Source of the DNA: Gammaproteobacteria bacterium | Lineage (GTDB): Bacteria; Pseudomonadota; Gammaproteobacteria; Steroidobacterales; Woeseiaceae | DNA length: 6,531 nt | Direction: 5' to 3' | Assembly: GCA_029881015.1 (NCBI GenBank) | Contig: JAOUNK010000194.1 | Coordinates: forward strand, 1 to 6,531 | In this document: positions 1-5,604 of the stretch, one piece after another | Layout: every line of letters begins with the position of its first letter | Position numbering within the stretch: position 1 is the first letter of the stretch | Translations under genes and position numbers: made by a program | The notes under the pieces: generated by a model | The model's database searches: none | Told to the model about the DNA's origin: nothing | The model's input: the letters and a program-made list of their open reading frames with translations, nothing else

Positions 1-755
1 TAGCGAACACGCGCTCCCGGAATGGTCGCCGTGGATCGGGGCTCGCGAATCGACGTGTCGATGGCCGGTGTCCAGCGCTCCGGGTCGAGACCGGCCTTCG
101 CGGCCACGCGCCGACACAGCTCTGCAAACATCCAGCTGATACCGGGGTCATTGAACTGGCTGGCAATGGTTGGAAACACCGGCACCTCGTCGTCCGCCGT
201 CCCGAACGCAAGGTGATTGCGTTTCCACTGCTTGCGCACATCGCGCAATGCGTCTTCGGCGCCCCGCTTGTCGTACTTGTTGAGCACCACGAGATCGGCG
301 AAGTCGAGCATGTCGATCTTCTCGAGTTGGCTGGCAGCGCCGTATTCGCTGGTCATGACGTAGACCGAGAAGTCGACCAGGTCGACGATCTCGCTGTCAC
401 TCTGCCCGATACCGGCCGTTTCGACGATTACGAGGTCGAAGCCCTGCGCTTTCAGGTAAGCGATGTGGTCGCCGAGCATCTCACTGGTAGCGAGGTGCTG
501 GCGACGCGTCGCGATGGAACGCATGTAAACGCGTTCGGAGCGCAGGGAATTCATACGAATGCGATCGCCGAGCAAGGCACCGCCTGTCCGTCGACGCGTC
601 GGGTCGACGGCGAGCACGGCGATTCGAATGTCCGGAAAACAGGCCAGAAAGCGATTGAGGACTTCGTCAGTTACGCTGCTCTTGCCGGCGCCGCCGGTAC
701 CGGTAATGCCGATTACCGGCACCTGCCCGGCCCTGACCTCCACTCCTTGCGCAGG
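1..755 (-). CDS. icmF: Fused isobutyryl-CoA mutase IcmF, MeaB-like GTPase region (partial, downstream frame)
   Basis: This minus-strand frame is open from just after an in-frame TAG (756-758) to the left edge, about 251 codons with no stop. It encodes the G-protein chaperone domain found between the B12-binding and mutase domains of IcmF. I see the P-loop GITGTGGAGKSS (675-710), a G3-like ETAGIGQ (402-422) and the G4 motif NKYD (270-281). In characterised IcmF proteins this domain uses GTP to gate loading and repair of the adenosylcobalamin cofactor of the mutase, which interconverts isobutyryl-CoA and n-butyryl-CoA in the cytoplasm. The mutase domain itself would lie beyond the left edge. 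The frame differs by one base from the B12-binding part at 713-1318, so the gene as given is split. If it were translated separately, GTG at 720-722, with GGAGG at 737-741, is a possible start, but 13 nt is a long spacing. The upstream limit given here is the end of the open frame, not a proven start. Domain identity is strong; whether the gene is intact is uncertain. Confidence 0.85.
700..719. repeat. 8-bp perfect inverted repeat with 4-nt loop inside icmF
   Basis: CCGGTAAT (700-707) and ATTACCGG (712-719) are exact reverse complements separated by GCCG. On the coding strand this stem-loop begins 6 nt after the GGGCCGGG run where the icmF frame changes, and it covers the first P-loop codons. 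It could be a chance product of Gly/Thr/Ile codon use. It could also favour replication slippage or sequencing error, or act as a ribosome-stalling stem. Confidence 0.6.
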
Positions 756-1318
756 CTAGCCAGCTCGCCTTCGTCGAACAGGCCTTCCTCGATCGCTGAG
801 ATCATTGCCGCCTGGTCGACGCTCGATTCGCTGGCCCGCGGTGCGGCGGTCGGTTTGCGCGCCGCCTCGGTGCGCGCGACGAGGTCCTCGATCATCGCCT
901 GCAAGCCGAGTTCCATGCCGTCATGCGGGTGATAGATGCGCTCAACGCCGTAGTCCATCAGGGCGGCGATTTCCTCGGGCGTAATCGTGCCCCCGCCGCC
1001 ACCGAAAACCCGGATGTGACCGGCACCCAGCTCCCGCAGGCGGTCGATCATGTAACGGAAGAACTCGTTGTGCCCGCCCTGGTAGGAGCTGACGGCAATA
1101 CCGTCCGCGTCCTCCTGGATCGCCGCGCGGACGATGTCGTCGACGCTGCGGTTGTGACCTAGGTGCACGACTTCGACGCCCCGTGCCTGGATCAGGCGGC
1201 GCATTATGTTAATTGCTGCGTCGTGGCCATCGAACAGTGACGCGGCGGTCACAAAGCGCAATGGGCTGCGCTCGCGCCTGCCGGAGGCGCGTGGCAATTC
1301 CGTGGCTGCGGTGCTCAT
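713..1318 (-). CDS. icmF: Fused isobutyryl-CoA mutase IcmF, N-terminal B12-binding domain (frame-broken)
   Basis: The 201-residue frame starts at ATG 1316-1318 and encodes the cobalamin-binding domain that opens IcmF. Visible landmarks are SLFDGHDAA with the expected cobalt-ligating His32, the SSYQGG loop at residues 77-82 and the GGGGG stretch at 106-110, followed by an Ala/Arg/Ser-rich linker (about 150-175) and a predicted helix ending SLRKEW. In IcmF this domain presents adenosylcobalamin to the mutase barrel for carbon-skeleton rearrangement of isobutyryl-CoA/n-butyryl-CoA (some homologues also act on isovaleryl/pivalyl-CoA). The frame ends early at TAA 713-715, while the GTPase domain continues in another frame; restoring one base near 726-733 would join them as SGPGQVPVIG. 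A weak CAGG lies about 9 nt before the ATG. The gene diverges from tetR across a palindrome, which suggests control by that regulator. A genuinely separate small subunit is possible but less likely than a one-base deletion or sequence error. Confidence 0.88.
   Translation of the reverse strand: MSTAATELPRASGRRERSPLRFVTAASLFDGHDAAINIMRRLIQARGVEVVHLGHNRSVDDIVRAAIQEDADGIAVSSYQGGHNEFFRYMIDRLRELGAGHIRVFGGGGGTITPEEIAALMDYGVERIYHPHDGMELGLQAMIEDLVARTEAARKPTAAPRASESSVDQAAMISAIEEGLFDEGELASLRKEWRSGPGRCR
714..755 (-). other. Frame-change zone in icmF (apparent one-base deletion)
   Basis: Homology to IcmF passes from the B12-domain frame (open to TAA 713-715) to the GTPase frame (open from after TAG 756-758) somewhere in this overlap. 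Adding one base in the run that reads GGGCCGGG on the coding strand (726-733) gives a smooth linker, Ser-Gly-Pro-Gly-Gln-Val-Pro-Val-Ile-Gly. The direction also fits a -1 ribosomal slip, but no canonical XXXYYYZ heptamer is present. Both halves otherwise look well conserved, which argues for a very recent mutation or an error in the sequence rather than long decay. Confidence 0.75.
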
Positions 1319-1338
1319 GCTGAAACCTGCCAGAAAGA

Positions 1339-1358
1339 ATTTTAATCTGGATTAAAAT
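1339..1358. promoter_or_regulatory. Palindromic candidate operator and divergent promoter between icmF and tetR
   Basis: Two perfect 9-bp arms, ATTTTAATC and GATTAAAAT, flank a TG centre. The site is strikingly AT-rich in otherwise GC-rich DNA and sits in the only divergent intergenic region of the window. Its size and symmetry fit a TetR dimer site. Each arm contains TAAAAT reading outward (1353-1358 on plus, 1339-1344 on minus), a plausible -10 box for each divergent gene, although neither -35 is convincing. The inference is that the neighbouring TetR protein binds here, represses both its own gene and icmF, and is released by an acyl-CoA or related ligand. No binding is shown. Confidence 0.7.
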
Positions 1359-1393
1359 AATGCAGAATCGGTCAGGACTCAAGCCACCGGCCT

Positions 1394-1398
1394 GGAAG
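1394..1398 (+). promoter_or_regulatory. Possible ribosome binding site favouring the 1402 start of tetR
   Basis: GGAAG lies 3 nt before ATG 1402. The spacing is short, but the other in-frame ATG at 1360 has only AT-rich operator sequence before it and no Shine-Dalgarno match. This is the main sequence reason for choosing the downstream start. Confidence 0.4.
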
Positions 1399-1401
1399 AC
1401 C

Positions 1402-1989
1402 ATGGCCCCAAAGGCCTCCGACAGCCGCTTCGAACTCCAAAAAGGCCGCATGTTGCGCGCCGCGGCCAGGTGTTTTAACGAAAAAGGCTACAGCGGCAGC
1501 TCGCTCAAGGACGTTGCCGATGTCCTTGGTCTGACTGACGCCGCCCTCTATTACTACGTCAAGAACAAGGAAGAACTTGTCTACCTGTGCTATCTCCGGG
1601 CCGGTGACGTCGGTCGGGAGGCCATGGACCAGGCGATCGCAGACGGCCACACGGGCCTCGATACCGTCAGGCGCTACATTCGTTACCACCTGGAGGTCAT
1701 GACCGGTGAACGTGGCCCGATCGCGATCATGAGCGAGATCCCCTCACTCCTGCCCGAGCACCGGGACGAGGTGCTGGCAATCTCCCGCGAGCACAGTGCG
1801 CGCTTCGAGGGGATACTCAGGCAGGGAATCGGAGATGGCAGCATTGCGGCCTGCGACGTGCGGATGACGGGCAACGCCATCATGGGCGCGCTCAACTGGG
1901 TACCCAAGTGGTTCCGTGGCGATGCGGCCGTGGCAGCAAGCGTGGTCGAGGAGTTTCCGCGAATCCTGAGTGCGGGACTGGCGCGCTAG
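1402..1989 (+). CDS. TetR/AcrR-family transcriptional regulator
   Basis: The 195-residue protein has a TetR-type N-terminal DNA-binding domain: helix 1 in RMLRAAARCFNEKGY (about 16-30), then the helix-turn-helix SSLKDVADVLGLTDAALYYYV (about 33-53) followed by KNKEEL. The C-terminal all-helical part, which binds ligand and dimerises in the family, has no motif that names the ligand. An in-frame ATG at 1360 would add 14 residues, but it directly abuts the palindrome and lacks a ribosome binding site, so the 1402 start is preferred. The gene is divergent from icmF with a 20-bp palindrome between them, the classic layout of an autoregulated TetR repressor controlling its neighbour. It may also control the acyl-CoA genes to the right, but I see no copy of the palindrome there. 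Its stop is 7 bp from the stop of the convergent Sel1 gene, with no obvious terminator between. The family is certain; the ligand is unknown. Confidence 0.93.
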   Translation: MAPKASDSRFELQKGRMLRAAARCFNEKGYSGSSLKDVADVLGLTDAALYYYVKNKEELVYLCYLRAGDVGREAMDQAIADGHTGLDTVRRYIRYHLEVMTGERGPIAIMSEIPSLLPEHRDEVLAISREHSARFEGILRQGIGDGSIAACDVRMTGNAIMGALNWVPKWFRGDAAVAASVVEEFPRILSAGLAR

Positions 1990-1996
1990 CCGGCGG

Positions 1997-2728
1997 TCAG
2001 TGGGCGGCGTTCAAGCCATTGGGCTCGTCGTCGACACCGTCGAGGTGCTCATGAACGATCTCCCAGAGCCCGTCCATCCGCGAACTGACCTCGTCGGCCT
2101 CGAGCGGCTCCATATCGAGATGCGTCGTGATGTAGTCGAGGCGCATCTGCGCGATACGCAGATTCCGGCTCCGTAAGTAGTCGGCGGACACGGTTCGGCC
2201 CGTCTTCGGGTCGACGACCTTGACCGGACTGGTGCCACCGCTGAGACGGGAGCCCGTCCGGGCGACCTTCATTTCCGCCACGTCTCCGGCGAGCAGCCCC
2301 ATGATAATGACGAGGTCGCTGTATTCCTTGCGCAGCGCGACGTAGAGCTCATCCGAGCGGGCGCGTTGCGCGTCATTCAGCGTCTGCAGCAGCTGGTCCC
2401 TGACCGCGATAAACTCCGGCGCACGTCGTTCCGCCGCGAGGCGATACCAGGCAGACGCCTTGACCGGGTCTTCGTCGACGCCCTGCCCCATCTGGTACAT
2501 GTAGCCCGTCATGTACTGGGCATACTTGTCGCCGCGCCGTGCCAGCTCATTGGAATAGATGAAATGGGCGCGCTTGTAGTCGCCACGTTGATACAGGGAT
2601 TCCACTTTTGCCTGGGTGCGCAGGGTGCGGTTGTCGAGATCACTCGTCGGGATCTCCGCCCACTGCGCCATGGCTGGCGCGGAGGCCAGTAGCAGCAGGG
2701 CAACAAGCAGGCTGTAGGTCTGTTTCAT
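1997..2728 (-). CDS. Secreted Sel1-repeat protein of unknown function
   Basis: The 243-residue precursor begins with a clear Sec signal peptide: MKQ, a hydrophobic core LLVALLLL (about 7-14) and a signal peptidase I site of the AMA-Q type after residue 21. There is no lipobox cysteine, so export to the periplasm or outside is inferred. Residues about 66-102 form one Sel1/TPR-like helical hairpin (YAQYMTGYMYQMGQG, then DPVKASAWYRLAAE), preceded by a TPR-like helix around 40-60. The remainder is charged and probably helical, with no catalytic motif. Sel1 repeats generally mediate protein-protein contacts. The frame can be extended to GTG 2815, overlapping the crotonase stop, but the signal peptide fixes ATG 2728 as the natural start. 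It lies 86 bp after the crotonase and may be read through from that operon or have its own weak promoter. A link to acyl-CoA metabolism is not evident. The molecular function cannot be named. Confidence 0.8.
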   Translation of the reverse strand: MKQTYSLLVALLLLASAPAMAQWAEIPTSDLDNRTLRTQAKVESLYQRGDYKRAHFIYSNELARRGDKYAQYMTGYMYQMGQGVDEDPVKASAWYRLAAERRAPEFIAVRDQLLQTLNDAQRARSDELYVALRKEYSDLVIIMGLLAGDVAEMKVARTGSRLSGGTSPVKVVDPKTGRTVSADYLRSRNLRIAQMRLDYITTHLDMEPLEADEVSSRMDGLWEIVHEHLDGVDDEPNGLNAAH

Positions 2729-2814
2729 CAAAGTCGTTTCAATCGTAACGGACACCTGAATTTGGCAGTAGACCGAACGCAAAGTTCCGGGCAATTCGAT
2801 CAATTGCGAGCTCA

Positions 2815-3618
2815 CTACCGCGCTGGCCGGTCGACAAAGTGCGGCTCACGCTTTTCGAGATTGGCACGTACCGCTTCCGCCTGGTTGGGTGCCCCCAGCA
2901 CCCGCAGTTGCAGCTGTGCCTCCAGCGCCAGGGCATCCTGCTCCGCTCGTTGCCAGGCCTCGTTGACAAGACACTTTATCCCCCTGACCGCGTCGGGCGA
3001 CCTGCCGCAAATTGCGCGAGCCATCTTCCTGGCTGCCGCAAGCGGATCGTCCTCGATCGCCGTTACCAGCCCCCATTGCAGCGCCTCCGGCGCAGCGAAA
3101 ACCCTTGCGGTCCAGGCGAGTTCCTTGACCCGGTCCGGCGGCAGAATGTCTCGCAGCGTCGCGCTGATCGCCATATCCGGAATCAGCCCCCATTTCGATT
3201 CCATGATCGAAAACTGCGCGCCCGGGGCAGCATAGCGAAGGTCGGCGCCGATGGCGATCTGAAATCCCGCGCCGAACGTCACGCCCTGGAGGGCGCAGAT
3301 GACCGGCACCGGCAGCTCCCGCCAGGCATACGCGGCCCGCTGGAAGATATTGGCCGCCGACCCACGGACGGGCTCGAGCAACGCGGCAGCGAGGTCCTCG
3401 TTGCCCTGCACGGACGCGATGTCGATGCCGGCGCAGAAATTCTCGCCGGCGCCGTGCAAGACCACCGCCCGCAAGGATGGCTCGCCCTCGAGCGACCTGG
3501 CCGCCTCGTCGAGTGCGTGGAACATCTCGAGGTCCACGGCGTTGAATTTTTCCGGCCGATTGAGCATCACCTCGGCCACATGGTCATCGATCCTGATGGC
3601 GACTCGCTTACTCATCAT
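2815..3618 (-). CDS. Crotonase-family enoyl-CoA hydratase/isomerase
   Basis: The protein is 266 or 267 residues, normal length for the crotonase fold. Family marks, numbered from ATG 3615, are LNRPEKFNAVD (18-28), the first oxyanion-hole segment ENFCAGIDI (58-66) and the second, ALQGVTFGAGFQIAIGADLRYA (108-129, with G115/G117). The acid/base segment IMESKWGLIPDM follows, with Glu139 and Asp147. These align by eye with Glu196 and Asp204 of dienoyl-CoA isomerase ECH1, whereas that enzyme's other acidic residue (Asp176) is replaced by Gln119. The second-Glu arrangement of classical crotonase is not seen. Addition of water to, or double-bond shift in, a CoA thioester in the cytoplasm is therefore likely, but the exact reaction is open. 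Tandem ATGs at 3618 and 3615 share an AAGGA site (3624-3628) with 5- or 8-nt spacing, so either could be the start. It lies 37 bp after the MaoC gene, presumably in one transcript. The open frame upstream to 3804 overlaps MaoC and is not coding. Confidence 0.93.
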   Translation of the reverse strand: MMSKRVAIRIDDHVAEVMLNRPEKFNAVDLEMFHALDEAARSLEGEPSLRAVVLHGAGENFCAGIDIASVQGNEDLAAALLEPVRGSAANIFQRAAYAWRELPVPVICALQGVTFGAGFQIAIGADLRYAAPGAQFSIMESKWGLIPDMAISATLRDILPPDRVKELAWTARVFAAPEALQWGLVTAIEDDPLAAARKMARAICGRSPDAVRGIKCLVNEAWQRAEQDALALEAQLQLRVLGAPNQAEAVRANLEKREPHFVDRPAR

Positions 3619-3655
3619 CTCCGTCCTTAGGTCTTGTCGCCGGCCAGCCGCCAGG

Positions 3656-4513
3656 CTAGACGGCCAGTGTGCATTTGCCGTTGCGCAGGACTGTTTCGTT
3701 GCGCGCTTTGACGCTGCAGCTGAACGATATGACGTTGCCGTCCTGCCACATATCCGTAGTAATCGTGTCGCCCGGCAGGACGGGCGCGGAGAAGCGTGCG
3801 TCAAACTCCTCGATCAACGTATGGTCGTAGTCGCAGATCGTCTGCAATACCGCCTTGCAGGCCACGCCGAAGGTACACAAGCCGTGCAGTATCGGACGGT
3901 TGAAGCCGACGGCACGGGCCCTGGCCGGATCGGCATGCAAGGGGTTGCGGTCGCCGGTGAGGCGGTACAGGAGCGCCTGGTCGGATCGGGTCGCTATGTC
4001 GCAGCTCAGATCGGGTTCGCGGTGCGGGGCGCGGTGCGGCGGAATGCCCCTGCCCCGCGGGCCGCCGAAACCACCATCGCCACGGGCGATGATCGAGCAG
4101 CCCATGTTGAAGATCGCCGTATCGTCACTCGCAAGACGCCCTTCGGCCTCCAGCAGGATCAATGCGCCAAGCTTCGGGCCGCGGTCGAAAGCGTCGACAA
4201 CGCGCTTGTTGATCAGCAGGTCCGCTGCTGGCGGGAGCGGGCGGTAGAGACGCAGGCGCTGTTCCGAATGCAGAATCTGGCTGTAGTCCCAGCCAAGGCC
4301 GACCGGGAACATCTCCGGCACCAGTACCGTCGCCAGGGTTGGCAAGGTCTTCAGGATCGCACCCTGTTCATACACGTAAGGCAATTCACGCGTGTCCAGC
4401 GGATCCTGCCCCATGCCCACGGCAAGCGCGTAGAGCATCGAATCGGCATCCGTGTAGGAAAAGGGAAGGTCGCTTTCGACCTTCGCCATGAGTGTGTCGT
4501 AATCAAGTGCCAT
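3656..4513 (-). CDS. MaoC-family (R)-specific enoyl-CoA hydratase, hydratase-2 double-hotdog type
   Basis: The 285-residue protein has the layout of hydratase 2 (the middle domain of eukaryotic peroxisomal MFE-2). An N-terminal degenerate hotdog (about 1-145) is followed by the linker GGFGGPRGRG (147-156) and a C-terminal catalytic hotdog. The hydratase-2 signature YRLTGDRNPLHADP is complete at 183-196, with the catalytic Asp188 and His193 and Asn190, followed by GFNRPILHGLCTFG. The family reversibly hydrates trans-2-enoyl-CoA to (3R)-3-hydroxyacyl-CoA in the cytoplasm. Its start lies 3 nt after the kinase stop, so translational coupling is likely; the leader has only a weak GGAT-type site. 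Pairing an R-specific hydratase with a crotonase-fold protein suggests either two substrates or two successive hydration/isomerisation steps. Family and general reaction are secure; the chain length and physiological substrate are not readable. Confidence 0.94.
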   Translation of the reverse strand: MALDYDTLMAKVESDLPFSYTDADSMLYALAVGMGQDPLDTRELPYVYEQGAILKTLPTLATVLVPEMFPVGLGWDYSQILHSEQRLRLYRPLPPAADLLINKRVVDAFDRGPKLGALILLEAEGRLASDDTAIFNMGCSIIARGDGGFGGPRGRGIPPHRAPHREPDLSCDIATRSDQALLYRLTGDRNPLHADPARARAVGFNRPILHGLCTFGVACKAVLQTICDYDHTLIEEFDARFSAPVLPGDTITTDMWQDGNVISFSCSVKARNETVLRNGKCTLAV

Positions 4514-4516
4514 GGT

Positions 4517-5587
4517 TTATCCGTGTTTCGCGGCGTGCTGCCAGCCCAAGTCTGCCAGCGGTTGCACGGCTTTTACAGCCTCAGACGCGTGCGCACTGGC
4601 CGCCGTACCGTCTCTTACCCTGCCGGCGATACCCTGCAGGATCGCGGCGAGCCGGAAGAAGTTGAAGGCCAGGTAAAAGTGCCGGCCGGGAATACCGCCC
4701 TGTCTGCCGGTACGCTGGCAATAGCGCGCCACGTAGTCTTCCTCGTGCGGAATCCCGAGGTTCGCGAGCGGCTTGCCGACGAGCCCGATCGAGCCGATGC
4801 CGATATCCGGCATGTGCCACGCCATCAGGTGATACATGAAATCGGAAAGCGGGTGTCCGATCGTCGATAATTCCCAGTCGAGCACGGCGATGACGCGCGG
4901 TTCCGTCGGATGCAGGACCATGTTGTCCAGCCGAAAGTCGCCGTGCACGATGCTTGCGGATTCGTCGTCCGGAACACTGTCGGGCAGCCAGTCGATAAGC
5001 TTGTCCATCGACGCAACAACACGCGTCTCCGACGCCCGGTACTGCCGGGTCCAACGCGAAATCTGGCGTTCGAAATAATTGCCGGGGACACCGAAATCGG
5101 CGAGGCCGATAGCGGCGTAATCGGTGTTGTGCAGGCGGGCCAGTGTCTCGTTTACGTTGTCATAGATCGCGGCGCGCTCAGCGGGGTTCATGCCCGGCAA
5201 ATCCAGTTCCCAGAGGATGCGCCCCTCCACGAACTCCATCAGGTAAAAACTCGTGCCGAGCACGCTGTCGTCCTCGCAGAGCGCGATGCTGCGCGGCACC
5301 GGGAACCCCGACGCGTGAAGTGCGCTGATTACCCTGTATTCGCGATCGACCGCATGTGCCGACTTGAGCAGCTTGCCGGGCGGCTTGCGACGCAGGACAT
5401 AGGTGCCGGAATCGGCACTCAACAGGTAGGTCGGGTTCGACTGTCCGCCCTTGAACTGCGCAACGGTCAGGGGTCCGCGAAAGCCGGGGACATGCGCATC
5501 GAGGTAAGCCGCGAGCCGTGCCTCGTCGAAACGATGCGCTGTGCCGACCTCCCGGGTCCCGGTGTTTTTTTCCTGCCGTGCACTCAT
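4517..5587 (-). CDS. APH-fold phosphotransferase, ACAD10/ACAD11 kinase-domain type (putative hydroxyacyl-CoA kinase)
   Basis: The 356-residue protein has the full aminoglycoside-phosphotransferase/choline-kinase fold. It shows the Gly-rich GGQSNPTY (47-54), VLRRKPPGKLL (64-74) with the nucleotide-contact basic residues, and the hinge-like MEFVEGR (117-123). The Brenner motif HGDFRLDN follows (215-222, catalytic Asp217), then the metal-binding DWE (237-239) in VLDWELSTIGHPLSDF. The RKPPGKLL and DWELSTIGHP strings are those of the kinase-like domain of ACAD10/ACAD11 and bacterial relatives found with acyl-CoA enzymes, not of antibiotic-resistance kinases. Established work on ACAD10/11 and on the bacterial levulinate (lva) pathway shows that related kinases phosphorylate 4-hydroxyacyl-CoA, allowing removal of the hydroxyl group. 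That role here is inference. It starts 17 bp after the carboxylase stop and ends 3 nt before the MaoC start. No acyl-CoA dehydrogenase partner is present in the window. A resistance function is unlikely. Confidence 0.92.
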   Translation of the reverse strand: MSARQEKNTGTREVGTAHRFDEARLAAYLDAHVPGFRGPLTVAQFKGGQSNPTYLLSADSGTYVLRRKPPGKLLKSAHAVDREYRVISALHASGFPVPRSIALCEDDSVLGTSFYLMEFVEGRILWELDLPGMNPAERAAIYDNVNETLARLHNTDYAAIGLADFGVPGNYFERQISRWTRQYRASETRVVASMDKLIDWLPDSVPDDESASIVHGDFRLDNMVLHPTEPRVIAVLDWELSTIGHPLSDFMYHLMAWHMPDIGIGSIGLVGKPLANLGIPHEEDYVARYCQRTGRQGGIPGRHFYLAFNFFRLAAILQGIAGRVRDGTAASAHASEAVKAVQPLADLGWQHAAKHG

Positions 5588-5604
5588 GGTCGCCGAGTCT
5601 ACAG

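Noticed and set aside
726..736. Canonical -1 slippery heptamer at the icmF frame change
   Set aside because: No X XXY YYZ sequence is present in the needed frame; the re-paired codons would mismatch, so programmed frameshifting is only a remote option.
213..932. Plus-strand open frame of 239 codons opposite icmF
   Set aside because: It is antisense to the IcmF GTPase and B12 domains, and its translation has low-complexity Ser/Arg/Ala composition with no family signal.
1990..1996. Bidirectional terminator between convergent tetR and the Sel1 gene
   Set aside because: Only 7 bp separate the stops, and I saw no GC stem with a T-run on either side.
2792..2806. Short inverted repeat CAATT-CGATC-AATTG between the crotonase and Sel1 genes
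   Set aside because: Five-base AT arms are too weak for a terminator and too common to call an operator; there is no U-tract and no second copy that I could see.
2729..2815. Longer Sel1 protein starting at GTG 2815
   Set aside because: It would bury a textbook signal peptide 29 residues inside the protein; ATG 2728 places it at the N-terminus.
3619..3804. N-terminal extension of the crotonase frame upstream of the tandem ATGs
   Set aside because: It overlaps the catalytic end of the MaoC gene, is Arg/Ser/Ala-rich as in an off-frame translation, and the ribosome binding site points to 3618/3615.
3299..4870. Long plus-strand open frame of 523 codons opposite the crotonase, MaoC and kinase genes
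   Set aside because: It has no recognisable domain and lies antisense across three clear enzyme genes; high-GC codon use commonly opens such frames.
4517..5587. Aminoglycoside resistance gene
   Set aside because: The Brenner motif alone suggests APH, but the RKPPGKLL and DWELSTIGHP segments and the operon context are those of acyl-CoA-associated kinases.
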